A stretch of 5,704 bases of DNA from GAS188 sp044445965 (GCA_044445965.1 JBIOEJ010000223.1:1-5704), one strand, 5' to 3'; numbered from the stretch's first letter, positions 1 through 5,652 are shown. The notes: generated by a model not told the origin, from the letters alone. A program made the numbers and translations.

Positions 1-76
1 TATTGGCTGCGATCGCCTCCTGCTTGCCGGACCAAAACGACCAGCGTCCCGGCCACGGGCTGTATCTCAACACACC

Positions 77-448
77 CTAGTCGGGGACGCAGACGCTCGG
101 GAGCCGGCATCCATTGGCGTCGGTCCCGCCGGGTACGCCATGCGTGCCCGGGATGCAGCCCACCGAGGGTGGCAGCGGGCAGGCGGTGGGGGACCCGGGC
201 GAGGGCGGGGTCTGGGCGTCGGCGACGCAGCGGCTGGGGCGCCGGCAGCCATGGGCGTTGATGCCCCCCGGGACACCATGGGTACCGGGCATGCAGGCGA
301 CCGAAGCTGGCCTTCTGCAGGCGAAGGCCGGCTGCAGCGCCGATGATTGCGGAGCAGCCGGGGGCGCGGTCAGCGCCAGTGCGGCAAATGGCGCCGCCGC
401 GCCGATGGCGACGACGGCGGCGAGGCCGAAGCGAAATATCGGTTTCAC
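77..448 (-). CDS. Small secreted cysteine-rich protein with two tandem four-Cys modules
   Basis: I do not recognise a named family. The 123-residue product starts with a lysine/arginine-containing n-region (MKPIFRF) and an Ala-rich hydrophobic stretch at about residues 8-26. An Ala-Leu-Ala site near 24-26 would suit signal peptidase I, so the protein is probably periplasmic or secreted. A Pro/Ala/Ser linker follows, then two modules at residues 44-77 and 90-123. Each has the spacing C-x7-C-x15-C-x5-C (Cys 44, 52, 68, 74 and 90, 98, 114, 120) and shares the core PGTHGVPGG plus a GC-R-x-P-S-x-C-V tail. Eight cysteines in an exported protein suggest disulfides, two per module. The GTG start at 446-448 is chosen because GGAAGGA lies five bases upstream and the signal peptide follows at once; an in-frame TTG at 473-475 would add nine residues but leave that ribosome site inside the gene. 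The gene lies 37 bases behind the gene at 486-842 on the same strand, so they are probably co-transcribed. A resemblance to small inhibitor-type Cys domains (antistasin- or Kazal-like) is only an impression. Confidence 0.72.
   Translation of the reverse strand: MKPIFRFGLAAVVAIGAAAPFAALALTAPPAAPQSSALQPAFACRRPASVACMPGTHGVPGGINAHGCRRPSRCVADAQTPPSPGSPTACPLPPSVGCIPGTHGVPGGTDANGCRLPSVCVPD
80..319 (-). repeat. Two tandem copies of a 34-residue Cys module
   Basis: On the minus strand the first module is encoded at 319-218 and the second at 181-80, separated by a 12-residue Pro/Ser/Thr-rich linker. All eight cysteines keep exact spacing and the central PGTHGVPGG is identical in both. The copies differ between the first two cysteines (RRPASVA against PLPPSVG) and at INAHG against TDANG, so this is an internal duplication that has since diverged. 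Confidence 0.8.
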
Positions 449-453
449 CTGAT

Positions 454-460
454 TCCTTCC
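454..460 (-). promoter_or_regulatory. Shine-Dalgarno site that fixes a GTG start
   Basis: Read on the minus strand the bases are GGAAGGA, five bases before the GTG at 448-446. This strong match to the 16S tail is the main reason for preferring the GTG over the upstream in-frame TTG at 475-473. Confidence 0.65.
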
Positions 461-485
461 CGTGGATCGTTGCAAGCTGCCGGGG

Positions 486-842
486 CTACTTCGCCGGGAC
501 CCCTTGCGTGCGGATGCATGTCGTCACCATCTCGTCCTTGTTGCCTTCCCCCTTCACCAGCCTCGTGGCGATCGAGCCCGAATAGCCGAGGCGGCGGCAA
601 AAGACATCGGCGACGCTTTCCGGGTTCGAAGCCGAGAGCGACTGCACCCCGGCAAACGACCTCGGAAGGTAATGCTGGACGGCGTCGAGCTTTTGAGAAA
701 GCCCCGCGAAGCTTGCCTCCAGCGCCTGAACCTTCTGCTCGAGCGCCTTTATGCGTTCGGTGTCCGAAGGGCTCTGGGCCTGCTGGCCATAGGCTCCGGA
801 CATCGGGACCAGGCAGAGAATGAGTGCCGCAGCGAGCCGCAT
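486..842 (-). CDS. Small exported protein with signal peptide and short coiled coil
   Basis: No named family is recognised. The 118-residue product begins with a clear signal peptide (MRLAAALILCLVPMSGAYG, likely cut after Gly19 or Gln20). Cys10 lies inside the hydrophobic core and does not form a lipobox, so the protein is probably soluble in the periplasm or outside the cell. Residues about 27-57 (from DTERIKALEQKVQALE onward) carry heptad-spaced Leu/Ile/Val and charged residues typical of a short coiled coil, suggesting oligomerisation. The C-terminal half has two cysteines (82 and 109) that could form one disulfide. The ATG at 842-840 is preceded on the minus strand by GGGAGA with a seven-base gap, a good ribosome site. 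It is the first gene of a probable two-gene minus-strand unit with the Cys-module gene, and it is divergent from the glycosyltransferase gene. Coding potential is supported by the ribosome site, signal peptide and coiled coil together; function is unknown. Confidence 0.7.
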   Translation of the reverse strand: MRLAAALILCLVPMSGAYGQQAQSPSDTERIKALEQKVQALEASFAGLSQKLDAVQHYLPRSFAGVQSLSASNPESVADVFCRRLGYSGSIATRLVKGEGNKDEMVTTCIRTQGVPAK

Positions 843-1060
843 GTTCTATCTCCCGCCAGTTCGTCGAAATGCCGATAGGCAAGATCGGCGTGAAATTGTC
901 TTTTTGTATGGCTCGACTAAAGTCGCGGCCAAATCGTGATGCGCCAAGCCGTCGGAGGCACCCGAGCGAGAGACTGCTGCGACATGTGGCGCGCCATGTC
1001 GAGGGGAGAAGCGCGGCGGCACCAATCGACGGTATCGAGACCAAAGAGAGAGCGCTCCCC
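843..1060. promoter_or_regulatory. Divergent intergenic control region
   Basis: This 218-base gap separates the minus-strand pair from the plus-strand glycosyltransferase gene and must hold both promoters. It contains three small dyads: gccgat/atcggc (871-876 and 884-889), cgact-aa-agtcg (914-925), and a longer imperfect palindrome at 981-1000 (arms gacat..ggcg and cgcc.atgtc, with two extra bases in the left arm). The glycosyltransferase reading frame stays open back to 824, but I treat that part as non-coding: it overlaps the divergent gene, and its translation is Arg-rich without TPR character. No minus-strand promoter could be picked with confidence. Confidence 0.5.
896..923 (+). promoter_or_regulatory. 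Possible sigma-70 promoter for the TPR glycosyltransferase
   Basis: TTGTCT (896-901) and TAAAGT (918-923) are separated by 16 bases; each matches four of six consensus positions. It would give a leader of roughly 130 bases before the ATG at 1061. The -10 box overlaps the cgactaaagtcg dyad, which would suit a repressor site. This is a pattern match only. Confidence 0.3.
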
Positions 1061-3346
1061 ATGGATGTTCCCGCTCAGCTGCGTCAGGCGCTTCGCTTTC
1101 ACCAGGAAAGGAAATTCGCTGAGGCGGAGCAACTCTGCCGGTCGATCCTCGATTCGACGCCCGATCACTTCGAGGCCCTGCACCTCCTGGCCTTCATGAA
1201 ATCCCAGAAGGGCGAGCTCGAGGAGGCGCAGCGCCTGCTGGCCTCGGCGCTGCGCGCCAATCCTCGTTCGGTCGATGCCTATTGGAACCACGCCCATGTC
1301 CTGTCGGCGCTCAAGCGGCCGGCCGAGGCGCTGGCGAGCCTCGATCGCGGCATTGCGCTCAGCCCCGACAACGCCGCGGCCCATGACAATCGCGGCAAGA
1401 CCCTCATCGATCTGAGGCGCCCGGAGGAAGCGCTGGCGAGCTTCGATCGCGCCATCGCCTTGTCGCCGGATTTCGCCGGAGCCCACAACAATCGCGGCAT
1501 CGCCTTGCGCGGCTTGGGGCGGCCCGAGGAAGCCCTGGCGAGCTTCGACCGGGCGATCGCGCTGATGCCCGATTATGCGGGGGCCTACAACAACCGCGGC
1601 AACACCCTGCGTGACCTCAAGCGGCCCGCGGAGGCGCTGGAAAGCTTCGACCGCGCCATCCTGCTGAGACCCAACCTCGCGGAACCTCACAGCAATCGCG
1701 GCTACGTCTTGCGTGATCTGAAACGGCCCGAGGAGGCGCTGGCGAGCTTCGATTGCGCCATCGCCTTGAGACCGGATCATGCGGAGGCCTTGCACGGCCG
1801 TGGCGTCGCCCTCGCCGAGCTGAAGCGGCGCGATGAAGCGCTGGTCAGTTTCGACCGCGCGCTCGCCTTGAAGCCCGGCTATGCCGACGCCTATGTCGGT
1901 CGCGGCAATGCGCTCTTCGAGATGGGGCGGCCTCAGGAGGCGCTCGGCTCGTTCAAACGGGCGGTCGCCTTGCAGCCGGATCAGCCTTTCGCCTTCGGCC
2001 TTCTCGCCCATGCGGCGCTGCACTGCTGCGACTGGACGACCGCGGGCCAGGTGGCTCGCGCGCTCGAGGCGCAAATCGATGGGGGGAGCGCCCTCGTCCC
2101 GCCCTTTGCGCTCCTGGGCTATCCGGTCTCCGCCCTGACGCAATGGAAATGCGCCCGCAAATACATCCGCCACAAGATCCCGTTCCGCCCCGCGCCCTTG
2201 TGGCAGGGCACCCGCTATCGCCACCCGAAGCTCCGCATCGCCTATCTCTCGGGTGACTTTCTCCGCCATGCGACGGCCTATCTGATGGCGGGCTTGTTCG
2301 AGCTTCACGACAGGAGCCGCTTCGAGCTCCTCGGGGTCTCCTTCGGGCCCGACGACCGCAGCGAGATGCGCGCCCGGCTCGTCAAGGCCTTCGACCGCTT
2401 CCATGATGCGCGCGCCATGGACGACCGCGCGGTGGCGAAGATGCTGCGCGAGGCGGAGATCGACATCGCCGTCAATCTCACCGGTTACACCCAGCACAGC
2501 CGGCCCGAGGTCTTCGCGCATCGGCCCGCACCGATCCAAGCGAATTACTTGGGCTATCCCGGCACGATGGGCGGCGACTTCATCGACTACATCATCGCCG
2601 ACCCCATCGTCCTGCCCTTCGATCAGCAGCCTTACTACAGCGAGAAGATCGTGCATTTGCCCGAGTGCTACCAGGTCAACGACGCCAAGCGCGCCATCGC
2701 GCCGGAAACGCCGAGCCGCCAGGCGGTGGGCCTGCCGGCCACCGGATTCGTATTCTGCTGCTTCAACAACGGCTGGAAAATCGGCCAGGCGATGTTCGAT
2801 GTCTGGATGGAGCTTTTACGCGCGGTCGAGGGGAGCGTCTTGTGGTTGCTGCGCGACAACGATGATGCGGTCAGGAATCTGCGCAATGCGGCGCAGGCCC
2901 GCGGCGTCGATCCCGCCCGCATCGTGTTCGCCGAGCGGGCCGGATATCAAGATCACCTCGCGCGTCATCGGCTCGCCGACCTCTTCCTCGACACGCAGCC
3001 CTACAACGCGCATGCGAGCGGGAGCGATGCGCTCTGGGCCGGGCTGCCGCTCTTGACCGTGACCGGCAGCACTTTTCCGGGCCGCGTCGGAACGAGCCTG
3101 GTGCGCGCGGTGGGCTTGCCCGAGCTCGCCACCGCGAGTCTCGATGAGTATCGCAGCCTGGCGTTGAAGCTCGCGACCGATCCTGCGCAGATGGGCGCGG
3201 TTCGCCGCAAGCTCGAGCACAATCGAACGCTATGTCCGCTGTTCGACACCGATCGCTGCCGGCGCCATCTGGAGGCGGCCTACGCGATGATGTGGGAGAT
3301 CCGGCAGCGCGGCGAGGGTCCTCGGCAGCTCAGCGTCCAAGCCTGA
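1061..3346 (+). CDS. TPR-repeat GT41 glycosyltransferase (OGT/SPINDLY-like)
   Basis: The 761-residue cytoplasmic protein has nine TPR units (about residues 5-310), a linker, and a GT41 catalytic domain (about 388-745). Landmarks matching human OGT, aligned from memory, are: YLSGDFLRHATAYLM, with His403 at the position of human His498; NLTGYT followed by RPAPIQANYLGYPGT (489-502); CFNNGWKI, with Lys573 at the position of the donor-phosphate Lys842; VLWLLRD; HRLADLFLDTQPYNAHASGSDALWAG (636-661), with His651 and Asp656; and PLFDT. Human His558 is replaced by Asp468, as I recall for many bacterial SPINDLY-type proteins. The family transfers GlcNAc from UDP-GlcNAc, or in plant SPINDLY fucose from GDP-fucose, to protein Ser/Thr; the TPR superhelix selects the acceptor. 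Neither sugar nor acceptor can be read from the sequence. The ATG at 1061 is chosen because GAGAGAG (1046-1052) lies eight bases upstream and the TPRs begin at once; an ORF start at 824 would overlap the divergent gene. Length and all landmarks look intact. Family assignment is very sure, biological role open. Confidence 0.95.
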   Translation: MDVPAQLRQALRFHQERKFAEAEQLCRSILDSTPDHFEALHLLAFMKSQKGELEEAQRLLASALRANPRSVDAYWNHAHVLSALKRPAEALASLDRGIALSPDNAAAHDNRGKTLIDLRRPEEALASFDRAIALSPDFAGAHNNRGIALRGLGRPEEALASFDRAIALMPDYAGAYNNRGNTLRDLKRPAEALESFDRAILLRPNLAEPHSNRGYVLRDLKRPEEALASFDCAIALRPDHAEALHGRGVALAELKRRDEALVSFDRALALKPGYADAYVGRGNALFEMGRPQEALGSFKRAVALQPDQPFAFGLLAHAALHCCDWTTAGQVARALEAQIDGGSALVPPFALLGYPVSALTQWKCARKYIRHKIPFRPAPLWQGTRYRHPKLRIAYLSGDFLRHATAYLMAGLFELHDRSRFELLGVSFGPDDRSEMRARLVKAFDRFHDARAMDDRAVAKMLREAEIDIAVNLTGYTQHSRPEVFAHRPAPIQANYLGYPGTMGGDFIDYIIADPIVLPFDQQPYYSEKIVHLPECYQVNDAKRAIAPETPSRQAVGLPATGFVFCCFNNGWKIGQAMFDVWMELLRAVEGSVLWLLRDNDDAVRNLRNAAQARGVDPARIVFAERAGYQDHLARHRLADLFLDTQPYNAHASGSDALWAGLPLLTVTGSTFPGRVGTSLVRAVGLPELATASLDEYRSLALKLATDPAQMGAVRRKLEHNRTLCPLFDTDRCRRHLEAAYAMMWEIRQRGEGPRQLSVQA
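1073..1990 (+). repeat. Array of nine 34-residue TPR units
   Basis: Units start at residues 5, 39, 73, 107, 141, 175, 209, 243 and 277 with no insertions, each exactly 34 residues (102 bases). Units 3-9 are close to one consensus (A-H-N-N-R-G-x-x-L..L.RPEEALASFDRAIAL.PD), while units 1 and 2 are diverged. The conserved Asn/Arg near the start of helix A (HNNRG) is the kind of residue that lines the concave, peptide-binding face in OGT-type TPRs. The similarity of units 4-7 suggests fairly recent unit duplication. Confidence 0.93.
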
Positions 3347-3526
3347 CGGATCGGTTCGCGCCGATGGCCCTGCTGCCACGCTTTAGGGACCGATGATGGC
3401 CTCGAGCTTTGGGGGCGGTTCGCGAGTTCATCGCCCTCGTCGACAAGTGGATCGGCGAAGGCCGAAACAGCGTCGGCTGGGCGGTGCCGCGGCGCAAGGC
3501 GGGAACCCTTGGATCAGGGTCGAGGA

Positions 3527-3555
3527 TTGACATTAACGGTTTTTTAATGTTCGAT
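3527..3555 (+). promoter_or_regulatory. Possible promoter for the metalloprotease gene
   Basis: A perfect TTGACA (3527-3532) is followed after 17 bases by TTCGAT (3550-3555), a weak -10 with three of six matches. The spacer is AT-rich and contains a T6 run, and the element overlaps the acattaa/ttaatgt dyad (3530-3536 and 3544-3550), so a regulator could sit on it. It would give a leader of about 240 bases. A GGAAC at 3715-3719 followed 16 bases later by CGAG is a poorer match to an alphaproteobacterial EcfG-type stress promoter (GGAAC-N16/17-CGTT) and is noted only as an alternative. Confidence 0.35.
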
Positions 3556-3725
3556 TCGGAAAGGTCGAAAGAGTTGATTACCGTCGACAGTCCGGTGATC
3601 CCGATACCTCGCGGCAAGAGAGGGTTGCCGTCTCGGTGTTCGGCTTCGCAAGTGCCGGATTTCTACCACGATGCGGGATCGGTCGTGTCGATGATGCTTC
3701 GACTGTTCCGGATGGGAACCAAAAC

Positions 3726-3754
3726 CGGAAAACCTCGAGCGCTTTGGTTTTCTG
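3726..3754 (+). promoter_or_regulatory. Leader hairpin upstream of the metalloprotease start
   Basis: gaaaacc (3728-3734) pairs with ggttttc (3746-3752) around an 11-base loop, extended by a G-T wobble and a C-G pair to 3726/3754. It ends 47 bases before the ATG at 3802. No T-run follows, so it is not a plain terminator. It could be a leader structure, an operator, or chance. Confidence 0.3.
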
Positions 3755-3801
3755 ATCGCGTGACAGTGGCAAACTGAGCCATCAGCAAGGGACCGAGAAT
3801 C

Positions 3802-5487
3802 ATGTTCATCAATCTGGAATTTGACGCGCAAGCTCAAGGCGCACCGCAGAGCTTCAGGGATGGGATGCGAGCGGCCGCCGATGCGATCGATGCGGCATAT
3901 ACCAATAATATCACGATCAACATTGCGGTCGGCTATGGCGAGTTCTTGGGCGGTGCATTGCCCAATCAGAACACCTCCGAGGGCAATATCGATTTCAACG
4001 GCGTCGATGGGCAAGGGTTTGTCTCGAGCTACCAGTTCCTCAGGAACGAGCTGATCTCGCATCAGACCTCCGCGGACCAACAAACGGCCTACGCCAACGA
4101 CGTGCCGAACGTCACGGACCTGGCGGGCCATAATGGGAATTGGCTCTTCAGTTCTGCCCAATACAAAGCGTTCGGGGGCTTGGCCGGCAACGACGCGCGT
4201 CTCGACGGCGCGGTCGGCATGGGGACCGCCTTCACCGGCGGTGTTCTCTTTGCCGGCGCCCTTCACGAGCTCACCCACGCCATGGGGCGCATCGCCGGGA
4301 CCAGCTTCGACCTGTTCCGCTTCAACGAAAACGGCTCGGGAAACCGCGTCTTCGGAGGTGCCATCCCGGCGACCGCGGCCTATATGTCGATCGATGGCGG
4401 GGCGACGGAAATAGCCGATTACGGCAGCAATTCGGACCCCGGCGATTTTCTCAATGGTGGAGTGCAGGGAACCGACCCCTTCAATGAGACTGTCGGCGTC
4501 ACGAGCGGTCTCACGACGGCCGACCTCATTCAGATGGACATCCTCGGCTTTACGCGGTCGGGGACGGGGTTTCCGAACAACCCGAGCGGGCCGACGAACC
4601 CCGATTTCAACGGCGACGGCAAGACGGACATCCTATGGCAGAATGATAACGGCCATGTCTGGCAATGGCTGATGAGCAACGCTTCGGTCGTCGGCTCCAA
4701 CGATCTCGGCAATAGCGGGAATCCGGCCTGGCATGCCGCGACGACGGGCGACTTCAACGGCGACGGCAAGTCGGACATCCTATGGCAGAACGACGACGGC
4801 CATGTCTGGCTATGGGATATGAACGGCGGCTCGGTGATCGATTCGAAAGACATCGGCAACGCCGGCAACCCGGCCTGGCATGTCGTCACGACGGGCGACT
4901 TCAACGGCGACGGCAAGTCCGACATCCTCTGGCAGAACGATGACGGCCATGTCTGGGAATCGCAGATGAACAACGGCTCGGTCATCGGCTCCTTCGATCT
5001 CGGCAATGCCGGCAATCCGGCTTGGCATGTCGTCGCGACCGGCGATTTCAACGGCGACGGCAAATCCGACATCATCTGGCAGAACGATGACGGCCATGTC
5101 TGGCTATGGGACATGAACGGCGGCTCGGTGATCGATTCGAAAGACCTGGGCAATGCCGGAAACCCGGCCTGGCACGTCGTGGCGACGGGGAGCTTCGGCG
5201 CCGGCAATTCGGGCATCATCTGGCAGAATGATGACGGCCATGTCTGGGAATGGGAGATGAGCAACGCTTCGGTCGTCGGCTCGTTCGACCTCGGCAATGC
5301 CGGCAACCCGGCTTGGCATGTCGCCAGGACGGGTGACTACAACGGCGACGGCAAATCGGACATCCTGTGGCAGAACGACGACGGCCATGTCTGGCTATGG
5401 GACATGAACGGTGGATCGGTGATCGATTCGAAAGACCTCGGCAATTCCGGGAACCCGGCCTGGCATATACTCCCGGCTCACGCCTGA
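3802..5487 (+). CDS. Zinc metalloprotease with C-terminal FG-GAP/VCBS-like repeats
   Basis: The 561-residue product has an N-terminal protease-like domain (about 1-252) and six C-terminal repeats (268-560). The zinc signature is HELTHAMGR (155-163): His155 and His159 as ligands, Glu156 as catalytic base. There is no third His as in HExxHxxGxxH metzincins; Glu203 in DGGATEIADYG is a candidate third ligand. The surroundings (INIAVGYGEF early; DLFRFNENGSG and AAYMSIDGG after the zinc helix; LTTADLIQMDILGF at the end) recall, from memory, the NF038122-type metalloproteases of alphaproteobacteria. There is no N-terminal signal peptide, although the repeats are of a kind usual outside the cell. Type I secretion by a C-terminal signal is therefore the likeliest route, but no transporter gene is in view and this is inference. 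The start ATG has AAGGGA nine bases upstream. The gene stands alone: 455 bases behind the glycosyltransferase gene and followed by a strong hairpin. Substrate unknown. Domain assignment is good, peptidase activity likely but not shown. Confidence 0.88.
   Translation: MFINLEFDAQAQGAPQSFRDGMRAAADAIDAAYTNNITINIAVGYGEFLGGALPNQNTSEGNIDFNGVDGQGFVSSYQFLRNELISHQTSADQQTAYANDVPNVTDLAGHNGNWLFSSAQYKAFGGLAGNDARLDGAVGMGTAFTGGVLFAGALHELTHAMGRIAGTSFDLFRFNENGSGNRVFGGAIPATAAYMSIDGGATEIADYGSNSDPGDFLNGGVQGTDPFNETVGVTSGLTTADLIQMDILGFTRSGTGFPNNPSGPTNPDFNGDGKTDILWQNDNGHVWQWLMSNASVVGSNDLGNSGNPAWHAATTGDFNGDGKSDILWQNDDGHVWLWDMNGGSVIDSKDIGNAGNPAWHVVTTGDFNGDGKSDILWQNDDGHVWESQMNNGSVIGSFDLGNAGNPAWHVVATGDFNGDGKSDIIWQNDDGHVWLWDMNGGSVIDSKDLGNAGNPAWHVVATGSFGAGNSGIIWQNDDGHVWEWEMSNASVVGSFDLGNAGNPAWHVARTGDYNGDGKSDILWQNDDGHVWLWDMNGGSVIDSKDLGNSGNPAWHILPAHA
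4603..5484 (+). repeat. Six FG-GAP/VCBS-like repeats of about 49 residues
   Basis: Repeats run 4603-4749, 4750-4896, 4897-5043, 5044-5190, 5191-5334 and 5335-5484. Each has DFNGDGK-(S/T)-DI, a calcium-loop type D-x-N-G-D-G-x-x-D motif, then LWQNDDGHVW, a variable strand, and GN.GNPAWH. Repeats 2, 4 and 6 share LWDMNGGSVIDSKD, while 1, 3 and 5 have SNASVVGS or NNGSVIGS, so types A and B alternate. Repeat 5 is one residue shorter and its calcium loop is replaced by SFGAGNSG. FG-GAP/VCBS units usually assemble as beta-propeller blades and mediate binding; six blades or a partial propeller are both possible. Confidence 0.92.
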
Positions 5488-5500
5488 ACCTCTAGAGGTT
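5487..5500. repeat. Perfect 14-base palindrome at the metalloprotease stop codon
   Basis: aacctctagaggtt is its own reverse complement; its first base is the last base of the TGA stop. It could be a protein-binding site or part of a 3' end structure. No function can be read from it. Confidence 0.5.
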
Positions 5501-5509
5501 TCGATTGCC

Positions 5510-5545
5510 CGACGGCCGGTGGCGAGTGATCGCCACCGGCCGTTG
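5510..5545 (+). terminator. Strong hairpin after the metalloprotease gene, probable terminator
   Basis: acggccggtggcga (5512-5525) pairs perfectly with tcgccaccggccgt (5530-5543) around a four-base loop (gtga). A G-T wobble and a C-G pair extend the stem to 16 positions. It begins 23 bases after the stop codon. No run of T follows (ttggtgtg), so it is not a textbook intrinsic terminator; it may still stop transcription with Rho or protect the mRNA 3' end. Because the stem is nearly perfect it could act in both directions. Confidence 0.6.
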
Positions 5546-5559
5546 GTGTGATGGGGAGG

Positions 5560-5595
5560 CGGACATCCTGTGGCAGAACGACGACGGCCATGTCT
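5560..5595 (+). pseudogene. Detached fragment of an FG-GAP repeat
   Basis: These 36 bases are identical to 5357-5392 inside repeat 6, but lie beyond the stop codon and the hairpin. They encode ADILWQNDDGHV in frame 5526-5615, followed by unrelated residues and a stop. Just after the match there is one extra T relative to the repeats; allowing for it, the next bases (ggcaat) again resemble repeat 1. Upstream in the same frame, V-I-A-T-G at 5526-5540 resembles the V-V-A-T-G that precedes each repeat, although those bases also form the hairpin. It is best read as the remnant of a seventh repeat or a duplicated piece of repeat 6; there is no ribosome site or intact gene. Confidence 0.75.
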
Positions 5596-5652
5596 TGGCA
5601 ATCGTATCCCTACGGTGAAGGCCGTCTTGCGGGAGGGGCCTTATCGTAGCTG

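Larger units (their letters stand above)
3347..3801. other. 455-base intergenic stretch without a convincing gene
   Basis: This separates the glycosyltransferase stop from the metalloprotease start. It is visibly less GC-rich than its surroundings, especially around 3525-3560 and 3715-3755. A 122-codon open frame at 3409-3777 starts with TTG without a clear ribosome site and gives no recognisable protein, so I do not call it. Small dyads occur at 3350-3365 (atcgg/ccgat), 3505-3520 (accct/agggt) and 3530-3550 (acattaa/ttaatgt). None has the GC-rich stem plus T-run of a factor-independent terminator for the upstream gene. The 3' half probably serves as promoter and leader of the metalloprotease gene. 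Confidence 0.55.

Noticed and set aside
26..53. Hairpin downstream of the Cys-module gene (gccggac/gtcccggc with one bulge)
   Set aside because: The stem is short and bulged, the loop is 13 bases, and no T-run follows on the minus strand; too weak to call a terminator.
824..1060. Upstream extension of the glycosyltransferase frame by 79 residues
   Set aside because: It overlaps the start of the divergent minus-strand gene, is Arg-rich without TPR features, and the ATG at 1061 has a good ribosome site directly before the first TPR.
445..1062. 205-codon minus-strand frame overlapping the small exported protein gene
   Set aside because: It competes with a frame that has a ribosome site, signal peptide and coiled coil, and it runs through the divergent control region.
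917..2656. 579-codon minus-strand open frame opposite the TPR gene
   Set aside because: It is the antisense shadow of a strongly identified gene in high-GC DNA; its repeats simply mirror the TPR repeats.
3409..3777. 122-codon open frame between the two large genes
   Set aside because: It starts with TTG and lacks a clear ribosome site, shows no recognisable motif, and spans the candidate promoter and hairpin of the next gene.
3544..4278. 244-codon minus-strand open frame across the metalloprotease start
   Set aside because: It has no recognisable domain and lies opposite a clear protease domain and its leader.
4530..5306. Minus-strand open frame with repeated SHSQTWPSSFCQ-like units
   Set aside because: It is the antisense of the FG-GAP repeats; its periodicity is inherited from the plus-strand coding repeats.
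4603..5484. CRISPR-like or tandem DNA array
   Set aside because: The periodicity is 147 bases and in frame, encoding FG-GAP repeats; there are no short identical repeats separated by unique spacers.
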